DNA of 9,321 nucleotides from an uncultured Bermanella sp. (GCA_913054445.1 CAJXIK010000063.1:1-9321), one strand, 5' to 3'. Counted from the stretch's first letter, positions 1 to 6,165 are shown. Notes: generated by a model from the letters alone, not told the origin. A program made the numbers and translations.

Positions 1-120
1 GACCTAAAAAAAGCACTAAACCCAACTTTGATCAGGCAGGTTCCACAGATTGACCCCTGTACTTATTTAAATGCGATTGCCCTGCGCCTACCCATGATTG
101 CCATGGGTCAGCTCACTTAG
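1..120 (+). CDS. C-terminal tail of an unidentified protein (5' end outside window)
   Basis: Frame 1 is open from the first base of the window to a TAG at 118-120, giving 39 residues (ending ALRLPMIAMGQLT). The frame uses the same mix of leucine codons (CTA, TTA, CTG) as the neighbouring genes, and the text reads like folded-protein sequence rather than random translation. It would run convergently to rlmB, with about 150 bp between the two stops. I do not recognise the family. Because only 39 codons are visible, a chance open frame cannot be excluded; the minus strand of this stretch shows only very short ORFs. Confidence 0.5.
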   Translation, partial: DLKKALNPTLIRQVPQIDPCTYLNAIALRLPMIAMGQLT

Positions 121-270
121 GCCGTAATGAAAAGAAACTCCATAGCTATTAGCTAAAGTAACTTAGCGTAGAGGTTTAGCACTGCAAAATTGAATTCACG
201 CATTAAGGGGGGGAGGTAAAGGCTCTGCAAAGCCCCTATCATTGAGCCTTGCAGGTTTTGAAATGGGGCT
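121..270. other. Convergent intergenic region with inverted repeats
   Basis: This 150-bp stretch lies between the TAG of the left-edge frame and the TAA of rlmB, so both transcripts would end here. I see no credible gene. It contains an AT-rich part with repeated TAGC words, including an odd palindrome at 143-155 (TAGCTA-T-TAGCTA), and GCTAAA at 152-157 that can pair with TTTAGC at 175-180. A G7 tract sits at 207-213. The right part (221-272) holds three overlapping inverted repeats. None has a long T-run, so none is a textbook intrinsic terminator. Confidence 0.6.
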
Positions 271-272
271 TT
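229..272 (-). terminator. Candidate weak terminator after rlmB
   Basis: AAAGCCCC at 229-236 is perfectly complementary to GGGGCTTT at 265-272, giving an 8-bp stem that begins within the rlmB stop codon. On the minus strand the stem ends in only three T, and the 28-nt loop is long, so intrinsic termination would be weak. Two alternative stems overlap it: 221-225 with 244-248, and 225-230 with 249-254. Confidence 0.35.
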
Positions 273-1008
273 ATAAGCTGCGCTGGCGCACCGCTTCAAA
301 TAGGCAAATACCACTGGCCACCGACACGTTTAATGAACTCACGCTGCCAGCCATGGGAATGTTAATTAGGTGATCACAACCCTCACGGGTTAAGCGCCGT
401 AAACCCTTGCCTTCCGCTCCCATCACGATGGCGATGGGGCCGCTTAGCTGAGTATTAAACACAGACTCGCTGGCCTCACCCGCGGTGCCATATAGCCAGA
501 CACCTCGCGCCTGCAATTCCTTGAGGGTGCGGGCGAGGTTGGTCACCTGATAGAAGGGCACAGACTCCGCCGCGCCACAGGCCACCTTGCTCACGGTGGC
601 GGTTAAGCCCACGGCCTTGTCTTTAGGAGCGATCACCGCATGCACACCGGCGGCATCCGCGCTGCGCAGACAGGCCCCTAAATTGTGCGGATCGGTCACC
701 GAATCTAAGATCAATAAAAACGGCGGCACCGACAAGTTGTCCAGTTGTTTATAAAGCTCGGGTTCGGTCTTCGATTGAGCGACCGTGGCACGGGCCACCA
801 CCCCCTGATGATTGCCATCGGCGATGCCATCTAAGAATGCTTTCTTGGCGGCCTGCATCGAGATGCCGTTTTGGCTCGCCAGCTTAAACAAGACCTGAAA
901 ACGTTCGTCGTCGCGGCCCTTTAGGATATACAGTTCGCGCACACGCTCGGGGCTACGCAACAATAAATTGTTAACGGCATGAATGCCAAAAACGATTTCT
1001 TCACTCAT
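271..1008 (-). CDS. rlmB: 23S rRNA (guanosine-2'-O-)-methyltransferase RlmB
   Basis: RlmB transfers a methyl group from S-adenosylmethionine to the 2'-OH of G2251 in the peptidyl-transferase loop of 23S rRNA. The protein has 245 residues from the ATG at 1008, close to the 243 of E. coli. The N-terminal part (about 1-75) is the substrate-binding domain. The SPOUT trefoil-knot domain follows, with all three motifs visible: motif 1 around 102-121 (DPHNLGACLRSADAAG, including N109 and R115), motif 2 at 195-203 (VMGAEGKGL), and motif 3 at 217-238 (IPMAGSVSSLNVSVA). A TTG two codons upstream (1012-1014) is a possible start, but the ATG is preceded by AAGAG at suitable distance and is preferred. It follows rnr on the same strand after 70 bp, the same order as in E. 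coli. Confidence 0.96.
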   Translation of the reverse strand: MSEEIVFGIHAVNNLLLRSPERVRELYILKGRDDERFQVLFKLASQNGISMQAAKKAFLDGIADGNHQGVVARATVAQSKTEPELYKQLDNLSVPPFLLILDSVTDPHNLGACLRSADAAGVHAVIAPKDKAVGLTATVSKVACGAAESVPFYQVTNLARTLKELQARGVWLYGTAGEASESVFNTQLSGPIAIVMGAEGKGLRRLTREGCDHLINIPMAGSVSSLNVSVASGICLFEAVRQRSL

Positions 1009-1044
1009 GAACAAACTCTTTTAAACGACTTAATAACGAGGCCC

Positions 1045-1066
1045 ATGGCGCGATGTACAGCGCCAT
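1045..1066 (-). repeat. Intercistronic hairpin between rnr and rlmB
   Basis: ATGGCGC at 1045-1051 and GCGCCAT at 1060-1066 form a perfect 7-bp inverted repeat with an 8-nt loop. It lies in the 70-bp gap after the rnr stop and before the rlmB ribosome-binding region. No T-run follows on the minus strand, so it looks more like a processing, stability or pause hairpin than a terminator. Confidence 0.5.
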
Positions 1067-1078
1067 TCATCCCGTGAC

Positions 1079-3664
1079 TTATTTCTTAGGCTTTTTCTTC
1101 TTGGATTTCTTCAGCTTTTTAGCAGCATTGCGCAGGCCATCCATGATTGTTTTCTTGGCTTTCTTGGCGCCGGAAAACGGATCTTTAATGGCTTTCTTGC
1201 TGGCGGGCTTTTTAGTGACCGGCTTTGTGCTCTCGTCTGCGGCCACTTCACGCTTACGCACCGGACGCTTAGGCTTTCTGGAGCGCGCTGGCCCACGGCC
1301 ATCTGCTGCCTTGGCCGAACCCTTTCTGGCAGGCTTTTTACTGCGTTTTTTAGGCGCACCACCGGCAGGGGTGGCATCGCTACCGGCTAATTCAAAGTCT
1401 ATCTTGCGGTCGTCTAAATCTACGCGGCTGACGAGGATGGTGAGTTCGTCGCCCATGCGGAAACTCTTGCCACTGCGCTCGCCGGTGAGGCGTAAGCGTA
1501 TCGGATCAAAGCTGTAGAAGTCGTTACTCAAATTGGTGACATGAATGAGGCCTTCGATGTACAAATCTTTGAGCTGCACAAACAAACCAAAGCCGGTCAC
1601 CGCACTGACCACACCGGTAAATTCATCGCCCACATGGGTGCGCATGTACTCGCACTTCAAGAAGTCCATGACATCTCGGGTGGCGTCATCGGCACGGCGT
1701 TCGGTGAGCGAGGTTTGCTCACCGAACTGCAATAACGCGGCCGTGTCGTACGGGTAGATTTCCGCCTTGCTCAAGACGCTGGCACCCTCGGCACGGTGAA
1801 TGGTTTTCAGCAGTGCCGGCTCTTGGCTTTCGCCACGAATTAACGAGCGAATGGCACGGTGCACCAGTAAGTCGGCGTAACGGCGAATGGGCGAGGTGAA
1901 GTGCGTATAGGCTTTATAGGCAAGACCAAAGTGGCCATTGTTTTCAGGCTGATACATGGCCTGGCTCATGGAGCGCAACAACATGATTTGCATTAATTTT
2001 GCGTCTGGACGATCTGCGATCTGTTCCATCACATGCAAGTAATCTTTAGGGCTCGGCTGATCGCCACCGTTTAAGGTGATGCCTTGCTCGGTCAAATACT
2101 TGCGCAGATTTTCTAGCTTTTGCTCGCTCGGGCCATCGTGTACACGATACAGGGAGGGTACTTTATGCTGCTGCAAGAATTGCGCGGTGGCCACGTTGGC
2201 ACACAACATACATTCTTCGATGAGCTTATGAGCATCGTTACGCACCACAGGTACTATGTCCTGAATTTTACGCTCCGCATTGAAAATAATACGCGTCTCG
2301 GTGGTGTCAAAATCGATGGCACCACGCTTAGTACGCTCGACTCGCAATACCTTATACAAGGCATGCAGGTCATCAACCTGCTTGACGATATGGCTGTGCT
2401 CACGACGCAACTGCTGAGTTTCGGCGTTGTCTTTTTCGTCGATCATCTTACCCACGAGATTGTAAGTCAGGCGCGCATGGGAGTGCATCACCCCCTCGTA
2501 GAAAGTGTATCCTTCGAGCTTACCGCTGGCACTTATGTCCATCTCGCAGACCATGCAGAGGCGATCTACTTTGGGTTTTAATGAACAGAGGCCGTTGCTG
2601 AGTTTCTCGGGCAGCATGGGCACTACGTGCTCGGGAAAATACACGCTGTTACCACGGTTGATGGCTTCGATGTCTAAGGGACTATTCACCGGCACATAAT
2701 GGCTGACGTCGGCGATGGCCACGTACAGGGTCCAGCCCTGAGTGTCTTCATTAAATTCACAAAAAACCGCGTCATCAAAATCTTTAGAGTCTTCACCGTC
2801 GATGGTGACGAACTCCATTTGGCGCAAGTCTAAACGGGTTTGCTTGTCGGCTTCACTCACCTCGTTCTCGATGCCTTCAGCTTGCGCCGCGGCATCGTTG
2901 GCGAACTCGAATGGAATATCATGACTGCGCAGGGCGATATCGATTTCCATGCCGGGTGCTAGGTGATCACCCAACACTTCTTTGATGGCACCCACCGGGA
3001 GGCGACGAGAATCTGGCTGACCGATGATGTCTACCACCACAAATTGACCGTGCTCGGCACTGGCCATGTCGGCCGAATTAATTAAAATTTCGTGGGGAAT
3101 GCGGCGGTTATCTGGCACCACGTAGGCGCTCTCACCCTGCGTGTAAAAACGGCCCACCAATTGATGGGTGTTGCGCTGAATGACCTCGACAATGACGGCC
3201 TCTTCTTTGCCTCGGTTATCCACTCCGGCTACGCGTACCGCTACCTTGTCGCCATCGAATACCTTACGCATCTGCTTGGCGGACAGGTGAAAATCTTTTT
3301 CGCCGTCTTCACGGATTAAAAAGCCGTAGCCGTCTTTATGGCCCTGTACACGGCCACGAATTAATTCGATACGGCTCATGGGGATGAAAGCATTGCGACG
3401 GTTTTCGATGAGTTGACCGTCGCGGCACATGGCAATGAGGCGACGGCGGATGGCTTCAATTTGGTCTTCATCACTTAAATCGAAGACCTCCACCAGCTGC
3501 ATGTGCGTGGCGGGCTCGTCGCAGTTTTCCAAGTACTCGAGCATTAGCTCGCGACTGGGCACCGGATTTTCGTAATTTCCCGCTTCGCGTTCGGCGTGGG
3601 GATCGATCCAGGAAGTTTTTCCTGACTGTTTATTATGTGTTTTTTGTTTGCTCATGGCCGCCAT
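1079..3664 (-). CDS. rnr: Ribonuclease R (3'-5' exoribonuclease)
   Basis: RNase R degrades structured RNA processively from the 3' end and takes part in rRNA and mRNA quality control and trans-translation. At 861 residues it is longer than E. coli RNase R (813). Domains in order: a winged-helix N-terminal domain (about 35-95), two cold-shock/OB domains (about 100-245), the RNB catalytic domain (about 278-610), an S1 domain (about 676-760), and a very basic tail (about 771-861). The catalytic acidic cluster is intact: D289, D295, D297 and D298 in IDGEDSKDFDDAV, matching E. coli D272, D278, D280 and D281. SPIRRYADLLVHR at 591-603 is the conserved RNB signature. Two starts are possible, ATG at 3664 (MAAMSKQ) and ATG at 3655 (MSKQ); neither has a good Shine-Dalgarno. 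It lies 51 bp after the PilZ gene and 70 bp before rlmB. Confidence 0.97.
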   Translation of the reverse strand: MAAMSKQKTHNKQSGKTSWIDPHAEREAGNYENPVPSRELMLEYLENCDEPATHMQLVEVFDLSDEDQIEAIRRRLIAMCRDGQLIENRRNAFIPMSRIELIRGRVQGHKDGYGFLIREDGEKDFHLSAKQMRKVFDGDKVAVRVAGVDNRGKEEAVIVEVIQRNTHQLVGRFYTQGESAYVVPDNRRIPHEILINSADMASAEHGQFVVVDIIGQPDSRRLPVGAIKEVLGDHLAPGMEIDIALRSHDIPFEFANDAAAQAEGIENEVSEADKQTRLDLRQMEFVTIDGEDSKDFDDAVFCEFNEDTQGWTLYVAIADVSHYVPVNSPLDIEAINRGNSVYFPEHVVPMLPEKLSNGLCSLKPKVDRLCMVCEMDISASGKLEGYTFYEGVMHSHARLTYNLVGKMIDEKDNAETQQLRREHSHIVKQVDDLHALYKVLRVERTKRGAIDFDTTETRIIFNAERKIQDIVPVVRNDAHKLIEECMLCANVATAQFLQQHKVPSLYRVHDGPSEQKLENLRKYLTEQGITLNGGDQPSPKDYLHVMEQIADRPDAKLMQIMLLRSMSQAMYQPENNGHFGLAYKAYTHFTSPIRRYADLLVHRAIRSLIRGESQEPALLKTIHRAEGASVLSKAEIYPYDTAALLQFGEQTSLTERRADDATRDVMDFLKCEYMRTHVGDEFTGVVSAVTGFGLFVQLKDLYIEGLIHVTNLSNDFYSFDPIRLRLTGERSGKSFRMGDELTILVSRVDLDDRKIDFELAGSDATPAGGAPKKRSKKPARKGSAKAADGRGPARSRKPKRPVRKREVAADESTKPVTKKPASKKAIKDPFSGAKKAKKTIMDGLRNAAKKLKKSKKKKPKK

Positions 3665-3668
3665 TATA
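3663..3668 (-). promoter_or_regulatory. Perfect -10 hexamer at the rnr start
   Basis: The minus strand reads TATAAT with its last bases overlapping the ATG at 3664. I see no good -35 at 16-18 bp upstream and no correctly placed extended -10. If used, transcription would start about 6-8 bases downstream, at or next to the second ATG (3655), giving an almost leaderless rnr mRNA. It may be a chance match. Confidence 0.3.
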
Positions 3669-3697
3669 CACAGTAAAGCCTGCTGATTGTGTGAAAG

Positions 3698-3719
3698 ATA
3701 GCCGAAAGCACGCGGCTAT
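3698..3719 (-). repeat. Hairpin over the PilZ gene stop codon
   Basis: ATAGCCG at 3698-3704 and CGGCTAT at 3713-3719 form a perfect 7-bp inverted repeat with an 8-nt loop. The TAG stop of the PilZ gene (3716-3718) is inside the stem. On the minus strand it is followed by CTTTC rather than a T-run, so it is a weak terminator at best. It has the same stem and loop size as the hairpin after rnr. Confidence 0.5.
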
Positions 3720-4285
3720 TGCACTTCATCGAGTTTTTTTCGCAACTGAGAGCCTTGGCGCTGCACAATATGCTGAATCAACAGTTCCTGATAGGCATCA
3801 TGAATGCTGTCGAAATCAAGGTGAATAATATAGGGCTCGGTCTGCCTGTCGAGGGAATCTGGGTTGCTATTTACCGCCGCTACATGTGCCTGGGTACGAA
3901 CAAGATCGTGTTTAGGCTGTAAATATAGGCTCAACATGACCATCTGATTGATGGCCAATTTTTCGTGCCAACTAAACGAGATACCACATGCACTGATGTT
4001 CGCCGCCTTTAGGCTTGGGCTCGACTCGAACAGGTGCTCGCCGTTGCGCAGTAAATTCATTTTTTGATTTAGTAAATCTAGCATCACCGCCAGCTTAGGA
4101 TCTTTAGCGCGCAGCTCTAGCATGGCCTGGCGAATTTGCACTTCTAGACTAATATGAAACTCTTGGTTTAAGGCGAGGGTGTCGTGGACGCTGACATCGC
4201 CGTTATCGTTGCCGTCTATTAGGCTAAAGCTCATGGCCACTTCGTCATTTATTCTAAAATAGCGGCGACGCTCCTGCTCGGTCAT
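3716..4285 (-). CDS. PilZ-domain protein, candidate c-di-GMP receptor in the stator operon
   Basis: The 189-residue protein has both PilZ signature motifs: RxxxR at R7-R11 within ERRRYFRI, and [D/N]xSxxG at N96-G101 (NISACG). In PilZ proteins these residues bind cyclic di-GMP. The spacing is unusual: about 85 residues separate the motifs, where simple PilZ domains have a few tens. The extra segment (about 43-82) looks helical, with hydrophobic residues at helix spacing (I51, M55, L58, then L65, M68, L72, M76, L79). No signal peptide or membrane segment is visible, so it should be cytoplasmic. It follows pomB by 61 bp, which suggests a role in controlling motor output, as YcgR does in enteric bacteria; however, it lacks a YcgR N-terminal domain. 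The ATG has AGGGAG about 9 bases upstream. No start codon lies further upstream in frame before a stop. Confidence 0.85.
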   Translation of the reverse strand: MTEQERRRYFRINDEVAMSFSLIDGNDNGDVSVHDTLALNQEFHISLEVQIRQAMLELRAKDPKLAVMLDLLNQKMNLLRNGEHLFESSPSLKAANISACGISFSWHEKLAINQMVMLSLYLQPKHDLVRTQAHVAAVNSNPDSLDRQTEPYIIHLDFDSIHDAYQELLIQHIVQRQGSQLRKKLDEVQ

Positions 4286-4305
4286 TTTGTTGCACTCCCT
4301 GTCAT
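4282..4305 (-). promoter_or_regulatory. Candidate leader ORF coupled to the PilZ gene
   Basis: In the 61-bp gap between pomB and the PilZ gene, a perfect AGGAGG (4314-4319) lies 8 bases before an ATG at 4305. That ATG opens a seven-codon ORF (MTGSATK) ending in TGA, which overlaps the PilZ ATG as ATGA. The PilZ gene's own AGGGAG lies inside this ORF. The pattern is typical of translational coupling, but such a short ORF could be accidental. Confidence 0.4.
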
Positions 4306-4346
4306 GCCCTTCGCCTCCTATTTATCCGCCAGCACGGCCTGACTCG

Positions 4347-5333
4347 CTAAAATATCTCGTCTAAATCCAGTTCAAAGTCTTCGGGGCGGGAGTCTAGTTG
4401 CTCGGCAAATGGGTTATCTGAGTCTTGAATTTCTGCCTCATCATCTCGGTCATTTACATCACTCTTAATAATGATGATTTCCACGCGACGATTCTTGGCG
4501 CGATTTTCGGCGGTTTTATTATCCATTATGGGCCTCACATGGCCGTGCCCCACCACCACAAAACGGCTCTCATCCATCTCTGGGGCGATGAACAACTGCT
4601 CGGCCACGGCGGCGGCGCGGGCGGCACTTAAATTCCAGTTAGTTTTAAAACGCCCGCCTCGGCCCAGCGGGCTGTTGTCGGTATGACCCTCCACGCTAAT
4701 GCGCCCCGGCACCTCCACCAACACCTCGCGAATGCGATCGAGTACCGGTAAAAAATCATCCATCACATAATCGCTGCCCGCCTTAAAGGAGCCGTTAGAA
4801 CGAATGCGAATGATGATCTTACTGCCCTGGGTTTCCATCTCTACCTGGCCCTTGCTGATCTCTTGCTCCAGTTCACTGGCCATCTCTAGGGCCTGCTCCT
4901 CTACTTTTTCGGGGGTGGCAGGTACCGCCACCGGCACCACCACATCGCGGGTTTTCTTGCCCTCGTCTCCTTGGGATTCTTCCTGGGCGGTGACCGCATC
5001 TTGGCACAATACCTCTAAGCTGCTCTTAGTGACATCGGAGGTTTTTTGCCGAATCTCATTGATGGGAGTAGGTTCGGGAATGGAAGGACTAAAATGCTTG
5101 GCGATGACACTGGTGCCCTTGGGCGGGTCATCTGCATTGATGACAGTTTGCACGCCAAACGCCATGCGCAACTCACCGGCCAGACGCTTAAATTTTAGCG
5201 CGTCCATCTCGGCAAACGACAACAACAACACGAAGAAACACATCAACAGCGACATGAGGTCGCCGAAGGTGGCTAACCAAGCGGGTAATCCGGCGGGACA
5301 TTCCGGACATTCGTCTTCTTCTTCATCGGCCAT
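4347..5333 (-). CDS. pomB: Flagellar stator protein PomB (sodium-driven MotB family)
   Basis: PomB pairs with PomA in the inner membrane to form the stator channel and anchors it to the cell wall. The 328-residue protein has a short acidic cytoplasmic N-terminus with C9-x2-C12, then one membrane helix (about 20-40) in the order TFGDLMSLLMCFFVLLLSF. D25 matches the essential ion-binding D24 of Vibrio PomB. An amphipathic plug-like segment follows (about 42-60), then a long linker. The OmpA-like peptidoglycan-binding domain (about 165-290) has GHTDN at 216-220, NWNLSAARA at 232-240 and NRRVEI at 281-286. A strongly acidic tail (291-328) extends past this domain. The ATG is preceded by GGTGGG at 8 bases. 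It is 33 bp downstream of pomA. Confidence 0.95.
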   Translation of the reverse strand: MADEEEDECPECPAGLPAWLATFGDLMSLLMCFFVLLLSFAEMDALKFKRLAGELRMAFGVQTVINADDPPKGTSVIAKHFSPSIPEPTPINEIRQKTSDVTKSSLEVLCQDAVTAQEESQGDEGKKTRDVVVPVAVPATPEKVEEQALEMASELEQEISKGQVEMETQGSKIIIRIRSNGSFKAGSDYVMDDFLPVLDRIREVLVEVPGRISVEGHTDNSPLGRGGRFKTNWNLSAARAAAVAEQLFIAPEMDESRFVVVGHGHVRPIMDNKTAENRAKNRRVEIIIIKSDVNDRDDEAEIQDSDNPFAEQLDSRPEDFELDLDEIF

Positions 5334-5366
5334 TTAGTAAGCCCACCGAATTAACATGAGTACGCC

Positions 5367-6125
5367 CTATTCACCGGCTTCACCGCGCTTGGATTCGGGC
5401 AAGTAAGTGCGCAGGATAGATTCGATCACGCGAGGGTTTTGACCGGCCTGAATGGCCAGCAGGGCATCCAACACCATGGCCTGCAAGCGCCCTTCTTCAT
5501 CGGCGCGCAGGCTGACTTTATCGCCGATAGGGATACACAGCATGTTTGCCAGCATGGCACCATAAAGCGTGGTGAGCAGCGCCACCGCCATGGCAGGACC
5601 AATAGATTTAGGATCGTCCATGTTGGCCAGCATGGCCACAAGGCCAATGAGCGTGCCGATCATGCCCATGGCCGGGCCCGTGTCGCCCATTTGCATGAAG
5701 ATGCTCTTGCCCACGTTATGACGATCGGCGGCGAGGCGCATGTCCTTGCCTAGCAGGCTTTTGACCACATCTGGGTCGTGGCCATCGACCAACAACTGAA
5801 TGCCTTTGGCCAAAAAATCGTAACTCACTTCCTTGCCTTCGAGGGCCAGCAGGCCATTCTTGCGAGCCTCACCGGCAAGCTCGACGATTTCATCGATCAT
5901 GGCATCGGGTTTAGGGAGTTTAAAGCTGAAGGCTTTGGCGGCGATCTTGCCGGCACCGAGGAATTGACCTAACTCGAACTTCATGAGGACGGCGAAGATG
6001 GAACCGCCCACCACAATCAGCAGCGAGGGAATGTTAATAAACATGGCTGGGTCACCCCCCAGCACCATGGCAAATATGATGATAGCCCAAACGCCTATCA
6101 CCCCAACCAGTGTCGCTAAATCCAC
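5367..6125 (-). CDS. pomA: Flagellar stator protein PomA (sodium-driven MotA family)
   Basis: PomA forms the outer part of the stator channel and pushes the rotor through its cytoplasmic loop. The protein has 252 residues, the length of Vibrio PomA. Four membrane helices are visible (about 5-23, 30-50, 147-168, 178-202), with the large cytoplasmic loop between the second and third. Starting at the GTG, residues fall on PomA numbering: R88, K89 and E96 of the rotor-contact loop, P151, and the channel threonines T158 and T186 linked to sodium use in Vibrio. That agreement supports the GTG start at 6125. An ATG two bases upstream is out of frame and stops after three codons. AAGGTGG (6130-6136) is the ribosome-binding site. 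It is the first gene of the minus-strand run. Confidence 0.95.
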   Translation of the reverse strand: MDLATLVGVIGVWAIIIFAMVLGGDPAMFINIPSLLIVVGGSIFAVLMKFELGQFLGAGKIAAKAFSFKLPKPDAMIDEIVELAGEARKNGLLALEGKEVSYDFLAKGIQLLVDGHDPDVVKSLLGKDMRLAADRHNVGKSIFMQMGDTGPAMGMIGTLIGLVAMLANMDDPKSIGPAMAVALLTTLYGAMLANMLCIPIGDKVSLRADEEGRLQAMVLDALLAIQAGQNPRVIESILRTYLPESKRGEAGE

Positions 6126-6136
6126 ATGACCACCTT
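6116..6136 (-). promoter_or_regulatory. Overlapping ATG/GTG translation start of pomA
   Basis: The minus strand reads AAGGTGG-TCATGTGG. The pomA GTG (6125) overlaps an ATG (6127) in another frame, whose ORF is ATG TGG ATT TAG (6116-6127). Spacing from the AAGG core is 7 bases to GTG and 5 to ATG. Ribosomes starting on the ATG would stop after three codons, which could limit PomA synthesis. Confidence 0.45.
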
Positions 6137-6138
6137 AA

Positions 6139-6165
6139 AGTCCCTTTCTATGCGCTCAGTCCCTT
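6139..6165. repeat. 8-bp direct repeat upstream of pomA
   Basis: AGTCCCTT occurs at 6139-6146 and again at 6158-6165, 19 bp apart start to start, just upstream of the pomA ribosome-binding site. It could be a paired binding site for a regulator or a chance repeat. Confidence 0.35.

Noticed and set aside
207..217. GGGGGGGAGGT as a Shine-Dalgarno on the plus strand
   Set aside because: No ATG, GTG or TTG lies at usable distance downstream, and the sequence runs into rlmB antisense.
1053..1517. 154-residue plus-strand ORF opposite the 3' end of rnr
   Set aside because: It is the antisense of the lysine-rich RNase R tail, low in complexity, with no ribosome-binding site.
2120..2581. 153-residue plus-strand ORF inside rnr
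   Set aside because: Entirely antisense to conserved RNB-domain coding sequence; no recognisable domain.
4804..5337. 177-residue plus-strand ORF opposite pomB
   Set aside because: Antisense shadow of the pomB linker and membrane helix; serine-rich because of the acidic codons on the other strand.
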